Assembly: GCA_958299035.1 (NCBI GenBank)
Contig: CATQJL010000305.1
Span: 58,730,486 to 58,794,485, forward strand
Origin: Cylicocyclus nassatus
Taxonomy: Eukaryota; Nematoda; Chromadorea; Rhabditida; Strongylidae
Direction of reading: 5' to 3'
Length of the DNA stretch: 64,000 nt
The stretch's first letter is position 1. Each line of letters opens with the position of its first letter. The translations under genes and the position numbers were made by a program. This document shows, one piece after another, positions 1 through 12,900 of this stretch. The notes below the pieces were generated by a model. That model did not search any database. It was not told the DNA's origin and saw only the letters and a list, made by a program, of their open reading frames with translations.

Positions 1-906
1 AATTTTTAGAGGAGCACGAGGAAGATGAAATGGAAGAGCAATAATAAGCCATCCGATTGAGTAATTTTTTCCAATACCGGTGTCAGCGAGATTCCTCGGT
101 TTATCATGATCTGCATATTCGTTTGATTTCTGAGTATTGCCTATTTTGACCCATTTTTTCACTTTAAAGTCATGCATGCTTATCACTGCAATTTTATGTA
201 CGTATTGTTTCTCTATTGAAGTTTTATAAAAGTATTTTCACAACAGAGTTTTCAGTAATCCATGCGTTAGACTAGACAGAATGTAAGAGAGCATTGTTAC
301 TGATGTGTGAGATATGTGAGACATGACTAGTTATTCCATATGTCTGGAATGTACCTAGCTTCCACCCAGTTCAGTAAAGGCAGTGTCCCGGCAAGATTTT
401 GTTTTCCAGATTTTTACCTTTTCGGATCCTTCTCGCCATAAGGAACCCATATCTGGGCTTTCCAACACATGAAAAGAGCAAAAATGAGCTTTTCTCGAAG
501 CTTTCCAGGTCCGCATCCATTGGAAATTACGTGTAAGTTGGGGGAGTGCGAAACGAAGGAGGCGGGACGCGCAAGACTTCCGCGTTTTCTCACTGAATGC
601 GGACGTGAAAGTTTCACAGAAGGCTTATTTTCGCAAATTCCATGCGCTGAAAAGCCCAGATATGGTCTCCTCATGACAAGGAGGCTCCGAAAAGTAAAAA
701 ATTGATCAGCGGAATTCTGCCGAGACTCTACCTTAACTCATGAAAAAAGTAGGGTAGTTTCAGTAAGCTTCGTAGGTGCTAGTCTACTTTGCGCATCTGT
801 GCAGTTCCAGTAATTAGGTGAGGTGTTGGTCGTCTTTGTTATTGCCGGAAGGGTTAGGAGGACAATCTTACTACTGCTGATAGTGATTTCCATCACTGCC
901 AGAATT
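1..906. other. 3' flank of receptor gene 1, nothing recognised
   Basis: No coding region, RNA gene or clear repeat was found here. The short open frames have no protein-like features. The sequence just below 907 does not match the sequence below the stop codon of the paralogous receptor at 26635, so the duplicated block seems to end near the stop codon. Confidence 0.5.
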
Positions 907-3900
907 TTATTGAAAGTATGTAGATATTGGAACAATTGCAGCAGGTTTTTTCCTCCATCCGATAAGTAATAGAACGGCTGATCGAAATTCTCGCACAAAA
1001 TACATTGTCACTATCGGATCCAACAAAGGATATAGCGAAAAACAATTGGAAGACCAGTAGGGAAGACTGTAATGAGGCTTCAAGTTATGGACGTAGAGCG
1101 TGACTCACGTACAATTGCAACTCGGAACCGGATAATGGCACGAGAAATACCATTGTGCAGGGAATGTAACATAGAATCATAGGTAGAAGAGTCTGCAAAT
1201 TGGGAACGCTTCTTTTTATTGGCACGAATGTCTGTTTTGCGAGTAGATTTTGTGTTGTCACACAATTGGGCTTCCCGCCGGAAACACTCTCAAGTCCGCG
1301 ATCTGCGAAATCCATGCGTTACCTTCTCTTAAGGACGAGAAAAATATATTTGACGGCCACATCGGAAACCCTAGGATTCCTTGGCTCTTGTGTCGCCTCG
1401 CCCACCGTAAAGTTTTACCTAAAAGGCTAGGTGGGGGGACCCACCAGGCAAACGCTTTCCCACAGTCTGCTCGCTTCGGGAGAAAAAGCGTCGTTCATCA
1501 CCGCCTCGGAACTAGCCTCCCTGGAAATAAACGCTGCGCATTTTTTGCTATTTTGACTGGCGAAAAAATCTAACGTACAAACGCCCCAAATTTCTTGTAA
1601 TTGCGCGCTTACTTCCTCTCTGATGCTCCGGTCGTCCAGATCTAGCATACGAGATGTCAAGTCCGCCTCCGAATTGAATTCTCGCGCGATCCAGGAAAAG
1701 TCCATGTTAAGCTGAATTCGCGCCCCAAAATCCCAAATGCACTCCGCCATCCTCTGCAAATGCGGTTTTGTAGACCCCTTATTCAGTATGCCTACCACCG
1801 GCTGATTATCGCAGTGCCACACCACTTGCTCCAGTCTGAAGTGCTCGGCGAAACTTCTCAAGCCGAACAAGATGGCAAAGAGCTCCCGGGCAGTACTGGA
1901 TGAACCTACTAGCTCTGGAGGCAGGTTCGCTGATGCGCATAACTTTTCCGTCCAAGACAAGTACAAAATCGCCCCTACTCCAGAATCTGACGCGTCCGAA
2001 AAGGCCCTTAGCGCATTTGAAACTCCCGCGATTGCCGAGATAGGCGCACCCCCGAAGGATGCGTCAAATTCCAGCCAAGCCTGGATTTCCGCTTTTTCCT
2101 GCGAAGTAAGAGCCCATTTGAAGCTCATCGCTGTGCCCAAACTCTCTTTCTCCGCTACCTGGGACACTACGGCTTTCCATCGCTTTCTTAGGTCTAGAGG
2201 GATTACCAGGTGCATCGATGCCAAAGTGCCCTGCCACCGCAGTCTGTCCCAAAGGGGTGGACCCTTCATCCTCAATATTCTTTTGGCTAAAAGCCTAGCT
2301 CTCTCCCTTCTCTCTCTCGTGACATTCAGAGTCATTTCCGCCAAATCTATCTCGTGACCTAACCAGATCATCCTCTGGATCGGGATCCAGGAACATTTAG
2401 CCTCGGCTGTCGAGAAGCCGGCATGCCGCAAGTCAGCTCTGACCACACTCACTGCTTCCTCGCACTCGCGTGCGGAATCAGACCACAAGAGGCCATCGTC
2501 CAGATACACCGCTATGTTTATGCCAGCGGATCTCCACTTGCTCAATAAAGGTCTCAATAGTTTGGTGAACACCATGGGAGCAGAGGATAGCCCGAAGGGG
2601 AGTACCGCAAACTTATACGCCGTGTCCCTCCAAGTGAAACCAAAATGTTTATGAAAGCTAGGGTTAATCCTGACGTGGTGGTAGCCAGACCTAAGATCAA
2701 AAGCGGCCATGTACCCCCTCTGGTAACAACGGAACAATTTTGGAGACGTCCTCAAACTTGACTCTGCTCTTCTCGACATCTTTATTGAGTTCCGACAAGT
2801 CTAGGATAAGCCGTAATTTCTTCCCCTCCGCCACTGACAGTGGATTAATCCTAAGACTCTCCCCTCTAGATGCCCTAACTACAGCTCCGCTTTTTAGCAA
2901 ACTTGCTATTTCCCCGTCAACGAAATCACCATGCCTATTTGCAGACCTGCAATTGCCTCTTACGACTGCCAACGCTGGCTCTGACATGAATACTGGCGCA
3001 TAACCGTCGCGGATCACATTTTCCAAAAACGGGGAAGGTCTCATACTCGTCCAGAAATCAGCACACCGGTGTATGCCTCCGGCCAAAAACTCACCTTCAT
3101 AGCTTGCGTTCTTCCCTGCACTCGCGAGAGTAGTGCCCATATCTTCCGCAGTTGTAACCAGGGTCAAGCAAGGGGTGTGGCTCACGATCGCTGCTTACGA
3201 CCCCCCCCCCCCTCTGATTGCTGTCTGAATAAGACCCCCCCTGAACTATACACTGAAGATAGCATTACTTGAAGGCCCTGTCAAACATAATGGGCAACAT
3301 ATCCATAATTAGCATGTCAAATAACCCCTGTAGACAAAGTGTGAGCGAATTCTGAAGATTCAAGATACTAAGCTACCTAAGTGAAATGGTCAAATTCCAA
3401 CATGGTTAACTTTGTTTCAAAGGTGAATTAGCTATCCGTTTTTGCACTCAAGACAAAGCACTACCCCTTCTTTGTCCACCTCAGAAATCCCGCTTCAAAA
3501 GACCTCCAAACTGTGAAATTAGAAGCCAACCAAAATCTCATTTTTCCCATTTTTCGCTTTTAATGGCTGTGCTTTCACCAAATATCACTCAGAGCAAAGA
3601 AAACGAATCAGGTTCAAATCGCTCCTGTGAAAACTAGGAGATCTAGGCTATCGATTCATATAAATAACGTTCGCTAAAAATGTTTTTTGATATAGTTAAC
3701 GGGGTGCGGCACACCCCCTTAAAAGCTGCGGCGGCCGCAGCTTTTAAGGAGGTGTGCCGCACCCCATTAACTTTATCAAAAAAACATTTTTAGCGGACAG
3801 TACTTATATGAAATGATAGCCTAAATATTGTAGATTCCATAGAACTGTTTGGAGCCTGATTCGTCTTTTTAGCTCTGAGTAATATTTGGTGAAAGCAGAA

Positions 3901-6900
3901 CGATCAAAAGCGAAAAATGGGAAAGATTTTGGTTGGCTTCTAATTCCACAGTTTGGAGGTCTTCTGAAGCGGGATTCCTGAGATGGACAAAGAAGGAGTA
4001 GTGCTTTCTTGAGTGCAAAAACGGATAGCTAATTCGCCTTTGAAACAAAGTTGACCATGTTGGAATTCAACCATTTCACTTAGGTAGCCTAGTATCTTGA
4101 ATCTTCAGAATTCGCTCACACTTTGTCTAAAGGGGTTAATTGACATGCTAATTTTATGGATATGATACGAATATCATGTTATCACTATTATCAGATTACC
4201 CAACTACGACCCCCTCCCCTTTTGACTCCTCAATACGACCCCCCCCCCGGTGCGGCGTGCCGCACCCCCCGCTTTACCCTGGTTGTACACATCTCTTTAG
4301 GGCGGCCTTGCTGACGGGCAGGCGGCGAACGGGTGCGGAAACGTCCTTCACTGTACGAGGGCCTCTGGAAAGCAAGAGGGACGGGAGCCCGCGCCGCCCC
4401 TCCGTACCGAAAGGGCCGGGGATACGGCAGGAAACGAGCTTTCCATACCGACCGAGGCTGCGCTGGCTGTTTTCTCTCCTCCTTTTTCTTCTTGTCCCTG
4501 AAGAAGGCGGCTAGTATTGGGCTAGACACTTGCATCGAATCAGCCTTCGACTGCTGCTCGAAGAACTTGAATACGTCTGGATCTGAATCGGCAACGACTA
4601 GCAATTCGTTGCGCTGGGTCAGCAGAGTGATTGCCCTCTGGAGATTCGTCCTAGTTTCTCCATCCTGAGGCATGAACTCCATCAATGGGGTCAATGCTGC
4701 CAGCACACTGGAATTGAAATCGAACTGTTCAGCCAGTCCTGTTCCGGTGAATTCGTGGAAGAACTAGGCCCCGGCGGAGCAGATACTTGAAGAATCGGAT
4801 ATTGCGCGGATTCCTGCTGCTTCGGGGATTCTTGAGTGGTCGAATTGTGCCTAGCCGCAGCAACTTGAGCGACCAAAAGGTCGAAATACTCCTTTGACAT
4901 TTGTACCACGTCGTCTTCGGGTTCGGGAGTCGTCAGTGACTTATCACCCATAGTTCAGAGAATTTTCAGAGAGTATGCAATCGAACCGTTTTCCAAGTTG
5001 ACGAAAACCGGAATGTTGAAATAGCAGCCAAGCACACCACAACACTCGCGCCCCGCCCCCCATGTGCTTGGCTGCTCGCCAAACCGTTGCGAAAGGCAAA
5101 ACATAGATTTTGCCATAGTATATCGGAGGCAAAAGCCACACTTCCAGCCATTTATGCGCCTATCTCGCTTCAAAGGCGGTAATGCGTTGCACCAAACATA
5201 GTGCAGACTTGTCGCCAATCGTTTAAATCGCGCGCGGTCATCTAATATAACTATGCATCTCCAAACATTGCAGCGCACAAGCAATCTGCGGATAGAGCTT
5301 GTGCGAGACATAATGTCCTCTAGCAGTTTTGCACCTAGGACCTTGGACACTTCCTTATGTGCTCTTGGGCTGCTGTACTGATAGCTCTTGGAAAAAGTTT
5401 AGGCCAAACTTCGACAGTATCAAACGTGTGAAGCCCTGCCGCCTATATTCTTGGGAGGAGATGGTAAGTACAATGCGGTTAACGAGGCCAGCGCCGCTAG
5501 TGCAGTCACACATCTAGGAGTCATGCAGTCACATCGCGCGAGCGTCGGCGCAGCGCGCAGGGACCATGCTGCGCGCAATATCGCAGGCCTTGTTTTCATC
5601 GTTGTATCTCGTAATTTTTCCGTGTTTGCAACAGCGGATTGTCGTTTTTCTTGCTTTTATGCTCATATGCGATCTGTCTTGATATCGGATATTTTCTCGA
5701 GCAAAGACAGGAGGTGTCAGTTTCTTGAGCGCTTTTCTTCATGACATTTTTCACTTCATCCAGGCCTTCTTCAGAAGGCTGATTTTGGATGTCATGATTC
5801 TTTATATCGACTCGTGTTGCAACGGACGTAATCGTATATCGTTTAGGTTTGACTGAACAGCGCCAACGTGCTGTTCACTCAAACTGTTCTCTCAACCTAC
5901 ACGATACAGATTACACTTTACGATATAACCTTTAGCTGGAAGGAGGAAGAGCACAAGTCGTTCTCAGAATCTTAAATGAAATGATTAAATTACATTTTCT
6001 TTGAAAGACCTCAAACCTCCATTTTGTCTTCCATTCGTGCGGTACAGTTTGAGAAATCTCAGAAAGAGCACCGAAGTAGAATCTTAGACACGAAAAGCTC
6101 AGAAATTTGGAAGCAGGACAGCGAATAAGCTAAGAAAGAAGGAGGAAGAGTAGCTAGATCAAGGACCACGCGGGTTTGCGCGGCAGGGTTCCTGCACGCT
6201 GCAGCCCACGGTAGCGCTTGCGCGCAGGTGTGTGACTGCACTCCGCGGCGCTGGCCCCGTCAAACGCATTGTAAGTTATTCACAGATTTTTTTGGAAAAT
6301 CAAAACAATTTTCTCACGAAATCGATCGAAACATTTTTGAGGTTTGGCGCATGTGTGTGTTGCAACCGCACTTATTTCTTACTATCCACTGGAATTAACA
6401 GAGTTATACCAATCAGAACGGGCCGAAATGTCGATCACCTACAATCTGCTCCAATCGGGATCAGGCCAAACCGTCGGCGTAAATTTGCGCGGTGGCAGCA
6501 CTAAGCTATTGCGCAGCATACAGTCTTTTTCAACCGGTGTAGGTTAAACATTCCAAGTGGAGCAGCGCGTCCGCACCGCCACTGGCTCAGCGAGAAAGAT
6601 TAGAATGAAGAGACGCAAATTGCAAAGCGGCACGAATTGTTGCGAAGCGAACTCCTGCCAGTCCAATTTCCGCGTAAACTGAGTTGCTTACTATATACGC
6701 GCTGTCGAAGAAAGCAAAGGGACTGATGAGGGAGCGGAGAAGCAGGCCGTGGGCGTGACCGCGAAACCTTAGCGGGGTTCTCGCCATGCCAATTTTGGGC
6801 TTATAGCAAATCGTAGACGTGGTGCAACACCATAGCGAACGTGCAGCGTGTCAGTTTTGGCTTGATCCAGATTGGTAGACTGTGCCCTTGTCTTGCAGGA

Positions 6901-9900
6901 GTGAGCCCGACTCGAATGGCTTTGATCTTTCGCTACGCTACAGTCGCTTGGGCTCTGCACCGCCTTTCGCGTTCGTGCTCTATGGTTAATTTCCACGCGA
7001 GATTCGAGGCGCTGAAGGCTCACTCCAAAAGATACAAAAGGGTATGTGCATTGTGTGCTTGTTTCAGCCGTGCAAAGTGCCTGACTGATCACATGTTTTT
7101 TCCGCTCCATTTCACCTTTTTCGATGAAAATCGTGAAAATTGCTGTCCCATCTAGGGGTTGCCGCGCTTGTCGGTTGATTTCGCACTTAACGCCATTTTT
7201 TCAAGTTACCCCGGGTTGGAAACACTTAGATCAAGATTTCGAACCTCCGCTTTGTTTAGGGGGTAAGACATCACTTCCGCCCCATCCCCCCCCCCCCTCC
7301 CCAACTAATTGCCCGAGCGCAGGCGGTGCTACCATGGTTTTTTGAAAGCAATTTTACGAGATCAACAAAATCCGATAATATGTGTGAAGTTTGCCAGCTC
7401 CATCAATTATTGAGAGAAGGGGTTGGCTTCAATTTGATAAGACAAATAGCTGTTACCTGAGCTACGATAGCCTTAAACAACTGAACTTGAAGACTTCTCG
7501 TGGTTTGACTTAGCGGTACTTTTTTGAGACCGGAATATATATGAAGCCCGCACCAAAGAATTATCTACAGACATATTTTTGATTATAGGTTAAGCACGAT
7601 ATACTGACCGCATTACCGTAAATGTTATCAGCTGTAAGAATAGCAAGTTCGCTATTCCTGCACAATAGTCCCATCTGATTTTTGTGATGCCATTCTGAGT
7701 TACCTGAGAAACTTGGTTTTTCAAATTTTTGATGATAAAGACCATGTGAGAACTCACGAAGTAAAGCGCTCCTACACCATCAGCATCCGAGACTTCACCC
7801 CCGTATGCTTCCATAAATGGAATTCGCGCATAGTCTTCGGAGAAGGAGTCAAACCTTAGGAAGTAACAACATATGAAACCCCAATAAACCACAAGGGATG
7901 CAACGAACAGTATCCAGGTAAACGCATGCGGCCAAGAAAAGAGATAGAGAAGATGGGACCTGAAGAGATAATTTTGCACGGTCATCTGCACGTTTGCCCC
8001 TTGGAGAGACTATATAGTCTTCAAACATGGAAAAAGGAAACTTACGATTAGTTATTTCATCTAGTAATTGCTTATCTCACACAGAAAAGCAGCTATCTCA
8101 TCGTGAGATAAGAGATATGCAACCCAAGGATATTAGGAGAATTACAAATTTCTCAACTCAACGGCATCTTTGAAGAAACTTTTGTAAGCTTTCGTATCTA
8201 AGTCTATGCAGTATACTATTTAGTTGGGCACGTGAGTATTTTTATAAACTCGTAACATCTTTAGCTTTTATTGAATGCTATGTTGTTTGAAGGTTCTGTC
8301 CGATTTTTAGTTACCTTGTTTTGACGCAGCCATTTTCTTGGAATTCTTCACTTATTGCAGTATTATGAACACCAACAAAAGCATCCTCATTTTTGTTAAT
8401 GCTTGCTGATTTTTGATAAAACAACTTCACAATGACGAAATTGTAAGCCTTGAATTTGAGACCAAAATGCCGTCATGCTTGCGAAAGTTTCTATGAAGAG
8501 AATTTCCGCAGTTTTCATTAGGTTACCCATGTAATATTTTATATTCAGTTAGCTTGTAATGGGCTAATAACGCACACTTTCACTCTCACATAGATATCTT
8601 AATTTTCGAGTTTTTTTTTCAGAGGTTGAAGACAAATCTAGTTATTCAATTAGCGACCAATCTACGCGGCAAATGATGTATTAAATATTACATATATCGG
8701 CGTCGAGAGCGAGTAGGAATCATCAGCCAGTTAGCTTTCTTCGTTCGCCGCGAGAAAAAAAAGAAAGTCAAAAATTCGGCATACTTGCGCTCGCGCGGAG
8801 TGCTCAAATATTGGTTTTTTACTTGCTCCTAAAAATTTCTGTGCAGCAAAGACAAATTGGATTTTCTTTGACTATGAAATAATTTCTGAAGTATAGGCTA
8901 CTTGATGACAGCAGCCGAATATCTCTGCCTTTCCTTATATGGGAGCAAAGTGTATCAAAGTAGACTGAGTTAAAAGCCTCGCAGAGCTCTAAAAGTTTTC
9001 TCTTCTCTCTCACTTGCCTGTTTGACATGGCATACTGCTGATAGGTATGAACTCGTTTAATCCGGCAAAATTTGATTTGTTCGAAAATGTCAAATTTGAA
9101 GAAAGTTATAACATTTCAAATCAGAAATTTGCACAAGGACGGAACTTTGGTACAAACTAGATCAAACACGATATGTTTTGAAGGGAGAAAATCATGTGCT
9201 TAGTGGTAATTAGAGCAGAAATAAGCGTACGGTATAGAAATTGAGAATTGGGAAAGGGAAGCGCCCGAACTTTATATTTGGAAGCCGCTCGTATTTTTGG
9301 TCACGCTTTCATGGCCCAACGTTTCTGATCAAATTACAGGCTGATTGGATGTCTCTACGATTACTTGAGATTATTTATACAGTGTTGTTGCCAAGAACAC
9401 CTTTAAAATGTATGAAATATCATGCATATTATATTAGGGGTGGGTCCGAAAATTCGTGCCGTTTTTGGACAATTCTAAAATTATTCAAAACGAAGATAGA
9501 CAAATCGCTTTAACAATATCCGATGCAGAATTTCTTCCTCTTTCCAGCCTATTTTTACGTTATTTTGCTTCGACAAGCGCTGAGATAATTGCCGAAAACT
9601 AGAACCCTTCATTTTTACCATGTCTAACTTTCGGTAATTTTCAAAACTTTCATTTCAGACTTTTGAAGGCGATCTAATAACCACCTAATAAGACAAACCT
9701 TTTGCAAATTAATGCAATTTTTTGCATCTCTCTAACATGCTTTCTGGAATTACTAAAATATTTTTTCTGAGGTAACCAAATTTTATATTTAGCTCATTCT
9801 AACCTCGCAAAACATCAGACATTGAACAGTTCAGGTATCATTTGATGCAACTCTCCTCTTTCTGACAACTACTTTGCTTCGCGAAATTTGCGACGTTTGC

Positions 9901-12900
9901 AGACAAAAACGCTGTACTTTCCAAATTTACGCGTGCGCAAGGTTGTAGTCGAAATTTCAAAATCTATCCATTTTCACGCCGTAATCGCTCATTTACTTCG
10001 TAATACTAGTTATAGTAATAACCAAGTGTTAGAACTTCAATATTTTGAGGATTTCGCAGTGTTTGGTGCAATTATGATGCGACCATGCGACCTTTTTAAA
10101 ATTCAACGCTCTAGTAAGATAATTCAGCAAAATTCTAAAAAGGAAACTGAAAAAAATGCAAAAAATTGCATTAATTTGAAAAAGGTTTGCCTCATCAGGT
10201 GGTTATTAGTGCACCTCCAAAACTAAAATGAAAATTTTGTAAAGCGAAAGTTAGACTTAGTAAAAATGAAGGGTTTTAGTTTTCGACAATTATCTCAACG
10301 CCGTCTAAGCAGTTACAACGTAAACTAGCTGCTGGAAAGAGGAAGAAATTCTGCATCTTGTTAGCGCAGTTTGCTTATCTTCGTTTTGAGTGATTTTAGA
10401 ATAGGCCAAAAAACGGCACGAACTTTCAGACCTACCTAATATCTACCATGAGAACTATACTGTGTAATTTGTTTGGTCTTTTGATTTTTGAATAAGAATT
10501 TTCCCACAAATTTCGTGCATGGCTCACATATCAGCATGTCAAAAAGTAGAGGTGTTACAAATTGTTCTGAAATCCTGATGATTTATTCATGTCTTAACGC
10601 TTCCGCTTTATTCATACATTTTCTTAAAATTCATAAGTTTGTCATTTCCATTTCCAAGAAATTTGGAATTGAGTGAGGATGCTTTATGATATTGTTTAAT
10701 TCTTTAAGAAAAGCATTCGACTCACTGACATATAACGATATATCTGTAAATGAAATGCACCGATAGCAACGCCACGCTTCCACAGAATATGGAACATATG
10801 GCGCTAGCTCCAATGCTTCCAAAACCTCGATGACCATATAGTATGCCAGAGGAAAACATGAAAAAACAATCACCATGGAAGAACGATCTCTGAAACGCGT
10901 CGACACTTTTGCTGGATAAAGTACTCTATTTTCTATTCACTCAGAATCCGTTTACGATGAGCTATAAACAGAGCATAGCCAACTCGAGTCGCGGCTGAAA
11001 TCGCGTATAGTATGCCCGAGGGCGATTATGCCTCGTCAAAGTAATTCTGAGGTAAAAGTCTACTGGCTCAAAGACACATATAAAACCATATAAACCTCAT
11101 TTTGACATGCACTTTTGAAGCTCTATCACAATTGAGGTAACAGTTGTTTAACTAGAGTTTTTTTTTTGTGAGGAGGTTCAATGCCTTCGCTCCCAACATC
11201 ATTTTCTCGTCATTCATATAATAATGCTTATGGCTAGCTTCCGAAAGTCACTTTTTTAAAAATATTAACTTTTGATCTCAGCCTGTAGTGGGAATGAACC
11301 TAAATACCCTAAAAAACTTGCCGCCGCATAGTTAGCAGAGGTCGTGAGAGGTCACGAGCTGTCACAACGCTAATTTGCAGTCAATTTGCATTGAAGACGA
11401 GCTGATACTGCTCACAATTACGCCCTCATTCTACAGGGTATGAAACCGGGATTTTATCGAAATTTCAAATTCAAAGCTGAGTAGCGATTTTTATCCGACT
11501 GGAGAAGAAATGTACTCAGAAGTATTCGTCATGATGGATTCTCTCAAAATTTATTTTCGTGAATTTCATTGCAATTCTGATAACATTGGTATTTAGGGGT
11601 TAGTGAGTGTAGTGAGTACGCAGCAAGTAAGTTGGTTATTTAATACAACAACCTTTGGCTGCATGGCGAACCACAGCGGAGGCTGTGATCTGCTGTTGGT
11701 AAATTTCCGCAGCCAGTGTGATAATTTCCAGGCATTTCCAGGGAAGTCAGTTTTTGGGCATCCAGATCGCTTGAATTTCACCATCTATGGCCATGCAATT
11801 GGTTTACGTTCTAGACCCATCTTCAGCTCGTCTTCGAGAGCATGTTTTTCGAAATGATAGAAAATTTGACTGTCTTTCTCTCGTGCATCATTTCTTCATA
11901 AAAAAAACTTCAATCAAAAAGAGCCCCTAATTTTTCTCGATTTGCTCTTTCCAATGTTGCTATACAATTGTAATTCAGTCTGTAAAATATCTGCAAACCG
12001 TTTGAAACGACCGGACTCAATTTTCAGCCAACCTAATCGGTCGCTCCGAATTTTCTTTGTTTCTTTCTCGTTTCGTAACTATTTCAAAACGAATTGAATC
12101 TGAAAGGTTTGAAATCTATTTGAAAAAGGAGGTAATGTGCTTTACGAGCTCCAGACAGTTTTCAGGGTCACCGCTCTACTTCAAAAGAATTTCCTTGAAT
12201 TTGAACACTTGACATTTTCAAAGAATTTCTTGAACTAACGAGATTGAGCTATATTGCAGTATGAGAGCTGCAAAGAATTGAAGGAACGATTTGCTGGAGG
12301 CGAGATTTCTTAAGCACTGTAAAGAATGTAGATTTGCAAGTCTATGAACTGTCGAAAAATCCATTTTTCCCTGAAATCTGTCGAAAGTTAGGACTTCAAC
12401 AAACAAATTATCAACGAAATTCAATTGAGATAAGTTCTAAAGGATCTTCCGAAAAATTCTCTATCTCCTCTTTGGAGTTGTTTTTGTGCTAGATTCCACT
12501 AAAATTTAGTGAGAAGAAGACTGGGCGTCCACTGAAACTTAGTGAGAAGAAACGAAAACAGTCGAAGAAACCTACTATCTTAATCACTCCTGCCTCCCAC
12601 TGCAAAGAATGATTTAGTAGAAATTGTCCAGTTTAATAGAGAAAAAGTCAAGATTATAGATTATCAAAATTATATAGGTGCTTTTGAGCAAAATTTGCTT
12701 TGTAAAGACCGTCGCTAGGCTCTCTGAGTCATAGGCGCTATCGTTTTGCCCATACCTTCGGTACATAGAGCCACGTACTCTGGTAACCTTCACTTTGAGT
12801 GTTATGAGAGGACACAACCTTCACCTGGAGAGGAATACAGAAGTCATCCGAGGCGAAGCCCGGATATTATGATATAACTAATGACTAACTATGTAAGGAT

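Larger units (their letters stand above)
1258..4951 (-). mobile_element. Broken DIRS/PAT-like retrotransposon in intron 5 of receptor gene 1
   Basis: A gag-like frame (4951-4230) and a pol (3185-1258) with reverse transcriptase and RNase H lie in order on the minus strand, in the same direction as the host receptor gene. The reverse transcriptase type and the LDFFAS...DAFSP region after RNase H are those of DIRS-order elements, of which PAT is the nematode branch. No tyrosine recombinase frame was found, so the copy is 3'-truncated. Its 5' limit is uncertain: it lies between 4951 and the receptor exon at 7457. The matching intron of the paralogue is only 242 bases and lacks the element. A foldback element splits gag from pol. 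Confidence 0.75.

Noticed and set aside
1872..2357. 161-codon plus-strand frame
   Set aside because: It is the antisense shadow of the reverse transcriptase and RNase H region.
4176..4668. Plus-strand frames rich in Arg and Pro
   Set aside because: Antisense shadow of the Gag-like tail and its GC-rich codons.
9888..10226. 112-codon open frame
   Set aside because: Located in one arm of a foldback element; no domain.
10631..10906. 91-codon minus-strand frame
   Set aside because: It is the wrong frame over receptor exon 2. The spliced frame gives the conserved HFIYRYIV motif.
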